Under the pieces are notes generated by a model. The model saw only the letters and a program-made list of their open reading frames with translations, had not been told where the DNA came from and ran no database searches. Of a DNA stretch of 64,000 nucleotides, positions 54,444 to 64,000 are shown in pieces. The first letter of the stretch is position 1. Each line of letters opens with the position of its first letter. Position numbers and translations under genes: made by a program. The stretch is from Chelydra serpentina (taxonomy: Eukaryota; Chordata; Testudines; Chelydridae): assembly GCA_037349315.1 (NCBI GenBank), contig JBAIAC010000014.1:25397001-25461000 (forward strand), in the 5' to 3' direction.

Positions 54444-56609
54444 GCAGGCAATTTTTGGTGACCTAAAGCCATTTTTTAAAATAAGACAACCTAGTTGATA
54501 CTCCCATCTACCTAACTTGTCACATTGGACATAAACGGTATTATTTTTTTGACTATTGAAATAAATTGTGTCTACAGTGGAAGGAAATTGATAGTCACAG
54601 TATTGACTCAAGCCAAGTTAGAAAAAGACCATATACTAATACCAACTATCCATGAACAACTTTGATGGAAATCTTGATATTGCCATGACAATACCAAGCA
54701 CTGAAAATGTATTCTTTAGGTATGCGCAGAAGCAAAAAGCTTATTAACAAAACATTTGTAAAAAACTGGTTTACATTTTATGGTGTAGTTTTTATCCAGG
54801 CTTCAGGAAAACTCTTGTTCTCATTTGTTTTTATTTTATTTGAAGAAGAAAAAGAAGAACACTGAAAAAGCTAGTCTAATTTTCATAAAGTTTCACATTC
54901 ATACAAAGAGAACATCTCTCCAATACGTGAAGTCCATTGGCTGGTAGGTAAAGAGTAGGTAAACTAGCAGCTAAAATGTCTGTTTTATAGTGATTTCAAA
55001 TACCAAAGATGTTGTGCTTTTATTAGCAATAATTCATATATTTTATTTTCTGTCAAAAACAACACTATATATTCACTTATCTTGATCATCTCCAAATGCT
55101 CTGGATTTAATGAAACTATTTAAACAACTATTTTCTTTATTCAAGAAACAAAACTTAATATACAGTATTACATCCGTTTTTCATAAGATCTTAAATGTAT
55201 GCTGCTCTTGCGCTGTACTAGGGAACACGTTGTCAATGCTGTATTATTAGCAGTATTTTAATACTCCGTATATTTCTGTTGTACCATGCGAATATTATGA
55301 AAGCTTTCCACACCTATCAGAACATCTAAAAAATCCTTTTGATGCTGAGCAAAGAATGCTTTATCTATTTGACCCTCTTTGGCTTCACACCTTCATTCAA
55401 GCCTTATTTGAAAAGTCCCATGTTTTATCTTGGCTGTATTAGATTATTAATCTATTTATTATTAGATTTGGGAATCACGTAGTTTGTATGTTCTGTAATG
55501 TGGGTTCATTTATAGTACTATATTATTCTGTATTAGTAATGGACCTGATTATCAGTCATTTCCCATGGAAGACAAGGGCTCAATAACTACAGAGGGCAGA
55601 ATATTTAGGGACAGATTTTACCTGGCCCTTGGAGTAAGCACAGTGGGAGAGAGTGAGGGTATGAGAAGCACAGCAACTGGTCTCCCTACCTTCCTGGGGT
55701 CACAAATCACGCCAAGGGCCAAGACTCAACTTCCTCTCTGCACCAACCCTTCAAACCAGCTAGCTGCACAGAGGGTGCATAATGCCCCAACCAAAGGGAT
55801 AGTGAAGTGTGTGCACTTCCCTCACATGCTAAGAAACTGGGGAAGGGATGATGCCTCTTTAGGCATGCACAGTCCTTCCTAAAGCTTCCCCATTGCAATG
55901 CAGCCATGCACCATTGTAACAATGGCTTGTCCTTAACTGCAAAATTTGACCCTTGCTGTCTTACATTATAAAGGTAGGGAATTCAGATATCATTAAGCTT
56001 TTTCTTTTATGAATAAATGACCCCAATTCAAAACTTTTAACACATTTCGAGCAAAATTAGTGAAATAACAGTTAGTTCCATACAGTAAAGACGTGATATC
56101 TCTAGAAAGAGTTTTACATTGTAAAGATCTAGCCATGCAAATAGCCATGTTTCCTTGGCTTCCCTCTGAGAGTTCATAAATCCACACATGGTAGTTTTGG
56201 ATTAGGGAAAGGAGATCAGGTTAGAACTAATTGTGTCTTGTCTGGTTAAAATGATGCCAGACCCCAAGCATAAAAGGGTGATTAAAGTGTGATGTTCAAA
56301 TCTCTATTTGCTGTCAGATAAAGTCACATTGCTGTAGCAATCCCAGGATAAAAAAATCTCTCTTTATAGCAAGGTAGGAGTCAGCTAAATCCTCTCTGAA
56401 GCAAAAAAAAAAGGCAAAGGAAGCAATCAATGAGTTCAAATACAATTCAAAACCCTATAATTTGACATCTACCCTCCATTCACATCATATCACAGCAAAG
56501 ATTAGTACCAGATTCCACTATTTTAAAATTATTTTATGGGCACTTCTATGGCATTTCAGTATTGGGAAAACATCTTTTTTCATGCACTAGATTATCAAGA
56601 TGCTAACGA
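54444..56609. other. 2.2 kb mostly unassigned
   Basis: AT-rich. The 105-codon frame at 55565-55882 and its minus-strand overlap of 71 codons are not recognised. GGACCTGATTATCAGTCATT at 55542 recalls a MITE end. Confidence 0.4.
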
Positions 56610-56725
56610 AGGGCCTGATGTTGTGAAGTTCTGAATGCCTCCAGAGGAGTGCTGAACACCTTCAGTTGCCATAGCAGGGACCTCATTGAATGTCAATGGG
56701 GCTTAAGCATCTAAGTCCCTGAGGC
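56610..56725. repeat. Short palindromic MITE remnant
   Basis: GGGCCTGATGTTGTGAAGTT, then GAGTGCTGAACACCTTCAG and TCATTGAATGTCAATGGGGC are arms and centre of the CCTGATCCTGCAAGGTGCTGAGCACC palindromic family also seen at 39885. The right outer arm is missing. Confidence 0.45.
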
Positions 56726-58140
56726 TCTTTTGAAAATATTACCCACAAAGCACAAGTCAGGAGGGAGATGCAAAGCTGGCATACATTCATTTTTGCATTC
56801 CCCCAATTCTGGGTCACTTTGCGCTGGGCCTCACCCCAGCATAAGTTATGCTAGTTGCCAATGAACCCAATACAGCAGCTGGGGAAGCCAAGTGACACTT
56901 TCTATGCTGACATGAGAGGTGGTGTAGAAGCCACTACAATGGCTATATCCATAACAGGATCCTCTCTGAACTGGAATGATCTGAATCCAGCCAGATTTCC
57001 ACAGAGTAGCTGCACCATAGGCAAGAATCTGACCCAGGGATATTAAGAGTACAAGATAATTCAGATCTATACTATTAAATGCACCACACTTCTTAGTCCC
57101 TATCATTTACCAAAGTTCAGGTTAGATTCCTTATCTCTCTGTGAAAAATCAAGTTTGCAAATCTCAGTCTTGATAGAATCTAACTTCCAAGTTCATTATT
57201 TTCACCATGGGCATTGTTGGCGTTTCAAATGTCCTATTGGCTGAGTTTAGCAGCAAGAAAACCTGAAGATAATTAATGAGCTCTGTCCTCATTGGAACCT
57301 GCCTGTCAGAGACAATGACTAGGACTTCAGGAGGGAAAGAAAATTCTTTTCTCTGATATTTTCATTACAGCAGATAATTCAGGATCACTTTTCATTAGTT
57401 GAACTGGAAGGTGTCACTTGAGCTTTTAGAAGTACTATCCTCATTATGTTGGATTCTACTGGAGAGGTGTTTTGCATCAGTGAATCCCCATTAAAGGTCA
57501 ACTGACAACACTGAAAAGTTGGTGAAAGAGAAATCATTAAATGTAACATTATTGATCAGTGTGTAATTGTCCCATTAAAATTCATGAAGTTGCCAATGAT
57601 TGCTCTTCGCCAATAAAAATAACTTACTGGGGGAGTGTGTATTTGATGTTATATCATACATCTGGGATTTTTACAAGCAGTTGCTTTTTTAAAACAGAAG
57701 TTAACTTTTATCCAGGGACAAGGCAAGCATGTTTATCCAGCTTATCTGCTTATCCAGCGTTTCCACTTCTGAAATAATTTGCAGTGAAGCTGTAAGAATC
57801 GAAGCATGTGCTATTTCTCGCAAAACTTAGCTTTGGGTTCTTGCCTCCTATAAGCAATGACAGAGGACAGCTAGTCAAAGGATTCATAGGACTTTCACCT
57901 ATCAATATTTTTATGGGCCATCATCTTCCCCATGAAATCCTGCCCTTCTTTCCCTTTCTTATGCCACATTTGCTCCATCATGTTTCATCCCATTGCCAGG
58001 GAGACAGACAGCCTTCCCATTCTGTTGCTCTTAAACTGTTGAGTGGGGCTGAGAAGTGATTCACCACAATTCTCCTCCCACAGGAAGATTTCAGCTTGCC
58101 CTGCTCTGATATGTGAGACCCTAATAACAGCCAACCTGGG
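56726..58140. other. 1.4 kb unassigned
   Basis: No recognised gene or bounded repeat. Opposite-strand frames at 56846-57106 overlap each other and lack motifs. Confidence 0.4.
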
Positions 58141-58171
58141 TCTCTCTCTCTCTCTCTCTTTTTTTTTTTTT
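58141..58171. repeat. (TC)n then poly-T
   Basis: About nine TC units running into a tract of 13 T. Confidence 0.95.
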
Positions 58172-58308
58172 ACGTACTCTTGAAAGAAAATTAATCATTT
58201 GCAACTCATGTTATGCTATACAAAGCACATGGGGTTTTTTATAGGGGAGAAGGCAAATAGGCCGCATTTATTGAAAATACAACAGTTAGCATATGCTTTT
58301 TAGTTACG

Positions 58309-58330
58309 CACACACACACACACACACACA
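58309..58330. repeat. (CA)n microsatellite
   Basis: Eleven CA units without interruption. Confidence 0.95.
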
Positions 58331-58339
58331 AGTCCTGCA

Positions 58340-59060
58340 GATGGTCTTTATAGTTACAAGTCTGTTGTAGTTCAACTCAATCTAATGGCCGGTTAGATTG
58401 AGCATGAGTGAGCAGCTGGGCTCTGTCAGTCACGATTCAGTGCTCTGAGACTTGCAGGACTGAACCCAGAGTTCCATAGCAAAACACCCCATTTTTATAG
58501 TTGTAAATTCCCATTTGAGTCCATGTATTTTGCAATGTCATCCTGTAATTATTATTCTTAAGTGGTGTTAATCTTGGGGTTTTCCGCTGTCATCAATTGA
58601 TGGTTATTGTCGGGCTTTCCATCGTTATCTCTTATTTGTTGTCTTGCCTTCGGGGGTACATGCCTCACCTCTGAGGCCGTCAATGCTGCTTAACATGTTT
58701 AGCATCAGATACAATGGATGTTTCCTGATTGTCTCCTGGTGTTTTCAAGTCTTTCACTTTTTCTTGACCATCTGGACATTTGTGATGGCTTTCACACCTT
58801 ATCTTTTTCTGATGCATGCATTCCTCATTTACTCAAACAGTTTTTCACAGAAACCTTCAAAGGTAGCATAATACATTGTACATCAAGCCTTGCTAAATCG
58901 TATAACTAAAACAATTCACACTGGGGCGTTAAACCCTCGACATTTCTCTAATCTATTTATCATAGACACAATACAAAATCCTGTCTCTGACTAACTAAAC
59001 TTTATAACAGGTCCTAATTATAATGCATATGGGAAACAGGATCCCAGTCTCAGACGGTCA
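58340..59060. repeat. Unclassified repeat-like block
   Basis: This stretch, with GCTTAACATGTTTAGCATCA and CACTGGGGCGTTAAACCCTC as landmarks, resembles a dispersed turtle sequence I remember, perhaps LTR- or retrovirus-derived on the minus strand. No termini, TSD or motif is visible to prove it. The 75-codon hydrophobic frame at 58644-58871 is not recognised and is probably chance. Confidence 0.3.
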
Positions 59061-60259
59061 TTTCTTTCTGTTATTTAAAAAGGGTGGCTGGCAGAATGAA
59101 ATCAACATTTAGATTAATTCTTACTTGCAATTATAAAATCCTGCTCTTGAGTTTTTCTAATATTTCTAATGTTCCTGGACTTCCCAAGTATTTTACGTCA
59201 TTTCATGCAAATGGATACAATTAACATGCTATTTACATTGTGAGTGAGGAACACTGTAAAATCTCCATGCTGTCCCTATTCCATAGCACTGGAATCAATG
59301 TAGCTGACACCGTTAAAAAATTTCTAAACAGCCTGTGTTTCTCCGTGGGCCTGTCAGTGCCAAGTATAGGGTTTGAAGGTAACTTGTGTCATCATTGACC
59401 TAATTTTGTAGGCCAGAAAGGCTAGAGTGAGGTATTGAGCAATCTCAAACTAATGCCTATTTTTCTTCCTAATTACTTGAAATTTACTCCATTCTCTAAC
59501 TAGCCCATTTTGTTCTTTTTCCACTGTGCTGCTTAAAAGCCTGGCAAGGGTAAGCAAGGGGGAGGAGCAAGAGACTTCAAACAGCAGCAGCTGTCTATGG
59601 AGATCAGCTGCTAGAGGGAAAAGAAACATGCCTTGCATACACCAAAAGATATCTGCTAGCTGTGGGAGGGAGAAGGTTCTGTATCTCCATCAAGGAATCT
59701 GCGAGGTCAACTTGGAGAAAAGCAAAGGGAGCTATGATGATTTAGGCCAGCCAATAATCTGATACTCTTAATGCCCCCCTCTTCAAAGAAATCCAAAACT
59801 GGAGAAGTGTTGAGGGAACAGGGAAGCTATTCTGGGAAGATCAGCAGGCTGCTGTTTTGTCCGACCAACTCACTGAGCTGTGTTCCAGCCACAGGAAGAG
59901 CTGCCAGTCTCCCTTTTGAGAGAGGAGATGAAACAAGACTGAGTTGCACTAACTTCTCTCTTTTCCCCACTAAAGCATGGTGGGATGGAATCCACTATGC
60001 TGAGAGAGGCTTCCTGGAGTCATTTTAATCATAACTGTTATTTTTTTGTTCTTTGCAAAGCTCAGCTAATGTGCTCAGGAGGTCTAGTTCCACCCCATTC
60101 TGTAGCTGGCAGATTTTGATAGGGTTTCCTCCCCTCTTCTTCCCTCCATAACAGATCTTAGACTGCTGAGCCTGTCTTCAGGCAAGCACTGCCTACCTCT
60201 GCTAAGGAGAGCTGTGGGTACTAGGCATCTTTCAGAATCAGATCCAAAGTGAAGATCAG
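59061..60259. other. 1.2 kb unassigned
   Basis: No gene recognised; frames at 59526-60028 (78 and 85 codons) have no known motif. Confidence 0.4.
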
Positions 60260-60269
60260 TAGCGAGAAC

Positions 60270-60522
60270 TGTCCAACTTGCTCTTAAGAAAAGCATCTTT
60301 AAGGAACTATCTGAAGCAATCTCAGAACTGTTAGCAATTACCTTTGAGAACTCATGGAGGACGGGTGAGGTCCCAGAGGACCAGAGAAGGGCAAATATAG
60401 TATATATCTTTAAAATGGAAAACAAAGAGGACTCGTGACATTATAGACTAATCAGCCAGAATTAAATATCTGGAAATATACTGGAACAAATTATTAAACA
60501 ATCAGTTTGTAAGCACCTAGAG
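60270..60522 (+). mobile_element. CR1 LINE, RT fragment left of a hAT-like insertion
   Basis: The translation gives LAITFENSWRTGEVPEDQRR, then ANIVYIFKMENKEDS, the fingers region of CR1 RT (compare [20 protein letters not shown] in the copy at 30400). It stops at 60522, where CAGGGGTAGTCAATAGG begins. It is of the 44545/61100 type, not the 29285 type. Confidence 0.8.
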
Positions 60523-60845
60523 CAGGGGTAGTCAATAGGCGGAACACAATCCAGTCCACTGACCAGACTGCAAAACTCTGGGAGGCTGTGGGCAGTTAGT
60601 GTAGGGAGGTCTAATGCGGGGAGAGGAGTGACTGGTTGCGTGCTGGCGGGCTTGGGGGAGCTGGTGCCCAAGGCTGACTCATAAGAATAGGGGGGCATGT
60701 GTCCCCTCTGCCCTCCCTAAATGAAGCCCCAGCAGGTGCACTGGGAAGAGCCAGGGCTCAGGATTTCAGCCCGTGGGAGGCAGGCCGGGGGTTGGGGCTT
60801 CAGGCCCATGGGAGGTGGGCTGGGGCTTCCGGCCCGCTGGAGGCT
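60523..60845. mobile_element. hAT-like fragment(s) inside a CR1, right end missing
   Basis: The left terminus CAGGGGTAGTCAATAGGCGG, followed by ATCCAGTCCACTGACCAG, is hAT-like (CAGGGGT start). The 8 bp before it, ACCTAGAG, do not recur at the right, so the right end and some CR1 sequence were lost. GAATAGGGGGGCATGTGTCC at about 60686 resembles a second, separate DNA-element fragment, and a G-rich triplet of CAGGCC(C/G) units follows at 60780-60840. Confidence 0.55.
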
Positions 60846-61185
60846 AACAGTTATAAAATATGTTAAGGGCTGTTATAAAGAGGACGAGGATCAAGAGTTC
60901 TCCACATCCATGGCAGGTAGGACAAGAAGTAGTGCACTTAATCTTCAGTAACGGAGATTTAGGTTCAATATTGGGAAGATTTTCAAACTACAAGAATAGT
61001 TAAACTCTGGAATAGGCTTCCTGGGGGGATTATGGAGTCCCTGTCACTGGAGTTCTTTAAGAACAGCTTGGACAAACTCGTGTCAGGGATACTGTAATTT
61101 TACTTGGTCCTGTCTCAGATCAGGGGACTGGACTTGATGACCTTTCAGTATGGCCTCCTGCACTATATTTCTATGATCCTCTCCT
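60846..61185 (+). mobile_element. CR1 LINE, 3' end right of the insertion
   Basis: GTTATAAAATATGTTAAGGG, then GGTAGGACAAGAAGTAGTGC, AACTCTGGAATAGGCTTCCT and TTGATGACCTTTCAGTATGG lead to a tail ATTTCTATGATCCT. This is the CR1 RT C-terminus and 3' UTR. It must belong to the same copy as 60270-60522, but the RT core between them is absent, so the copy carries a large internal deletion at or near the hAT-like insertion. Confidence 0.8.
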
Positions 61186-62819
61186 TATATCCTGCTTTAA
61201 GTAGCTTTTATTTATGAACGTCTTGACAGCTTTCTATATTAGAAAGATGCAGCTATACTGTGGGGAAATCCTGCATATCATATTCAATTTCCTTACAAGG
61301 ACAAAACTACAAGTAGAAAGTGAATTCAGATTTCTGACTCGTATTTATTTTTTTTAAATCACACGGTATATCATACCCTGTTATGTTAGGGAATATATTT
61401 ATTTTTTACCACTATTATCCCAGTTAGATAGGTTGACGGACACCTCTAATCCAGTCAGACACATAATGTAAACACTAATAGAATATAGGAGGACAAGCTT
61501 TGTGCTTCATGAATAGCTTTTGTATGAGTATTAGTTTACTGCCAAATTGTAAATTCAAAGTGATTCATAGTATCAGTCCTCAGTGCACGAGCTGCATCAA
61601 TCACCCAAGCTTTATTGCATCAGCTTTTGTTGTAGCAGAGTTATATATCATATTAAAATACACAACAAGAATGCACAATGGAAGTACACAACACAAATCC
61701 ATTGTAAAATACACAATGAAATATATCATAAAAAGACATCACTCTACTGTATGGATAGAGTTGAAAATGCTAGGTAGCAGCACTGTCGAGCATATTTCAC
61801 CATTATATTACTAGCATTCTCCATAGTCTTAAATTGCACTATTACCACTCAGGGATTTATATCTATTTAACCTTTCAAATTCTACTAATATGTGTGCCTC
61901 TCCAAATAACAGACATTCTGCACTTCCACCAAGTAACCAGCTAAACATTTCTTTCCCTACTCATATTTCAATATTTACCAGGAAAGTATTCAACCGGTTT
62001 CTCCTATAGATGATCTACCACACTGTCTCCTTTCACGAAGGTGTTCCTTCAAATGGCATGCTTTGCTTATATCATAGATGAATGAAAACAAGAATGAAGG
62101 GGAGGAGCAGGATGAAGAAGAGTTGCTGCTGCTTCTTCATTTATACAGTTGCTGGCTATTCAGTTTTTGTTTTGTACTTTAGTTTCTCCCTTTGATCCTT
62201 CATCCTCAGCTCTAAAAGCTGTGGGACATACTTGACCTAATTTCTGACAGTCCTCTTTTGAAGAGGAACACACTGGGGCTACTCCAGACATTTTGTACCT
62301 CTCTAGTGGTGTAAAGCAGCTAGATACCGGCGACCTTCTAGAGCCCTGAGTGGGACTATTTTCGAATCCCACTCCCACCCATTCCCACTATTACGGCAGT
62401 GGGTCCTTCCCAGGATCCCAGTCCCACTACAGGGCTCTACACTAGTCCCACACACTCTATTCCTGCCCTTCCTCACCCCTGCAAGGTGACATTACCAGGG
62501 AAGGAGGTCATAGCTGGGGCATCCTTCCATCCCCAGCTGTCAGAACACCTCTCCTGGCAGTATAGGCAGTCACATTTAAAAGCGACTCTATTTTACACCA
62601 GAGAATGAGCAGGTGCCTGATGGCCTTGGGAGCTGGGGAGCATAAAGCTGGAGTAATATAATCTTTGCCTTACCTTTCTGGTCCTGCCCCAAGCACATCT
62701 CAGCTGGACCAGAAAGCCTATGCCATAGATTCATGGGTCTGTACAGGTATAAGTCTTTTCAAATAATTCCAGCAACAGTAGTGAGGAGTGCTTACTTATC
62801 TATAGCATGCCTACAAACA
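61186..62819. other. 1.6 kb unassigned
   Basis: Imperfect AAAATACACAA repeats occur at 61655-61735 and explain the open frames there. No gene recognised. Confidence 0.4.
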
Positions 62820-62935
62820 GGGCACCTGATTCAGATTTCACTTACTCCACGTCACACTGGTGTAACTCTTGTGATGTGTCAGAGTTACTGATAATTTTCA
62901 CTAATATGAGATCAACATCAGGCCCAAAGTCTCTG
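62820..62935. repeat. Short palindromic MITE remnant
   Basis: CACCTGATTCAGATTTCACT then TACTCCACGTCACACTGGTG, and on the right CAGAGTTACTGATAATTTTC then AACATCAGGCCC, are degraded inverted arms of a CTGATTCTC...ACACCAGTGTAAATC-type palindromic element. Confidence 0.45.
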
Positions 62936-63954
62936 GAGCTGTTTTTTCTCTGGATTGATTTGCTACAGGGTGTCATTCATCATTTTTGTTTGTTTAAACA
63001 AAAAGTAATAAATATCATAGTTGAAGTTGTTTTTCCCCCCATGAAAAATTTTGTTTCTTTGTTATAAGCTCACCTCTCTTTTTCTGTCCATGTGAATTGC
63101 ATTCTGACTCTATGAATTTATATGTGTGTGTGTGTGTGTTATAATTTTTATTTCATCGGTCACACTGATAAATTTGTTAGTCTAGCTGCTGGTCCTGATA
63201 ATGTCTGAACACTAGACTTGTTGGACCAGTTGCTATACCTCAAGAAGCAGTCTTGGAAGAAAAATGTGCCATCAAATACTGTGTTTCTTGTTAATTTTTT
63301 TTTGACTGACAGTAGATAGAAAAAAATCACTATCTAATTAATGTAATGAACAACTTGCCATAACGTATTGCCTCTGAAGAATAATAAAACATTGATTGTT
63401 ATGTTCTACAGGAGTTAAAAGGCTACTGTCAAGGTATTTTTCATCCTTTTTAGCACATTTTTCCTCTCTATTTTATTAGAGATGAGCGCCACAGTGTTCA
63501 GATCTGGATCTGAATCATCTCAAAATGTCACAGTGTGTTTTTTAGCTCACCCCATTTAAGATAGAAGCATCCACAACATTTGTACCCTAGCCTGGATCTA
63601 CACTTCAGAATCTCATAGCTGTTTTGACCAAGAGCTTGGGGTTGTCCTATCATAGAGAAAAGAAAAGAGGTAGCTGCAAAATTTGGATTTGCAGCCAAAT
63701 CTGGATTCAGACATCTATAATCATCATCCTTTTGACACTTATTATTGCTGTGTTTTTGTATGGTTGCTCATGGACACTAGGGCTGCTGAAGTCTTCCCCA
63801 AGAAGGGGAGGAGAATTAGAAAGATCACTGGAGCATTTTTTTTTTAGGTAAGTAATATAATGATTAGATAGATTTTGCTAGGGAACATAAAATAAATTAG
63901 ACTTTACAGTATTATTTTAGATAGGTTTACACTCAAATGGAAGAAAGGCAGGAT
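62936..63954. other. 1.0 kb unassigned
   Basis: AT-rich; contains the (TG)n tract below. The 75-codon frame at 63624-63851 has a hydrophobic middle but no recognised family. Confidence 0.4.
63123..63139. repeat. (TG)n microsatellite
   Basis: About eight TG units. Confidence 0.9.
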
Positions 63955-64000
63955 TGTAGGTAAAGCACTAGACTGGGATTCAGGAGCCATGGGTTCAATT
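63955..64000 (+). repeat. tRNA-derived SINE head, cut by the window edge
   Basis: AGGTAAAGCACTAGACTGGG, then ATTCAGGAGCCATGGGTTCA and ATT, is the head of a tRNA-derived SINE: the A-box side, then a GGGTTCAATT B box. The same family, more degraded, is at 598-700. The element continues beyond the window. Confidence 0.55.

Noticed and set aside
58644..58909. Hydrophobic 75-codon frame that might encode a small membrane protein
   Set aside because: A second frame in the same stretch is equally open, and the region resembles a dispersed repeat. There is no evidence for a conserved start or a family.

Overview
The window looks like intergenic or intronic nuclear DNA from a reptile-grade amniote, most likely a turtle (a crocodilian is the main alternative). 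No reading frame looks like a host exon. The only recognisable coding sequence is decayed CR1 (chicken-repeat 1) LINE reverse transcriptase and endonuclease. The identification rests on CR1 copies ending in the ATTCTATG octamer motif, many short hAT-like and Harbinger-like DNA elements with intact target-site duplications (TSDs), solo-LTR-like blocks, old L2-type LINE 3' ends and tRNA-derived SINE pieces. No rRNA, intact tRNA, CRISPR array or prokaryotic-style operon is present.

Layout. 0-5 kb: tRNA-derived SINE material (598-1690), an LTR-like block (about 2045-3265) and an AT-rich repeat (4700-5200). 5-16 kb: mostly unique sequence with small insertions: an L2 end, a CR1 tail, a palindromic hAT-like MITE (8979-9177), a short fold-back retroelement with a 13-bp TSD (9631-9736), a longer copy of that family (13776-14107) and a hAT-like MITE with a perfect TSD (14159-14461). 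16-26 kb: three LTR-like blocks, one inserted inside a minus-strand CR1 (18826-20475). 28-32 kb: a second fold-back retroelement and the longest CR1 (29285-31840). 35-46 kb: a CR1 tail, an LTR-like block at 37.3 kb, a second CR1 (41276-42562) and an internally deleted CR1 in which endonuclease sequence joins directly to the reverse transcriptase tail (44545-45432). 47.9-54.4 kb: the densest cluster of DNA transposons, with three hAT-like elements and a run of TAA/TTA-flanked MITEs at 50785-52116, one of which has inserted into another copy of its own family. 58-62 kb: microsatellites, an unclassified repeat-like block and a CR1 interrupted by a hAT-like fragment.

There is no gene network to describe. 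The elements relate to each other by insertion history: the LTR is younger than the CR1 it splits, the inner MITE is younger than the outer one, and two neighbouring MITEs share one TAA. Family names come from motif recognition and memory, not from a database search. Boundaries supported by a TSD are firm to within a base or two; the others are approximate.
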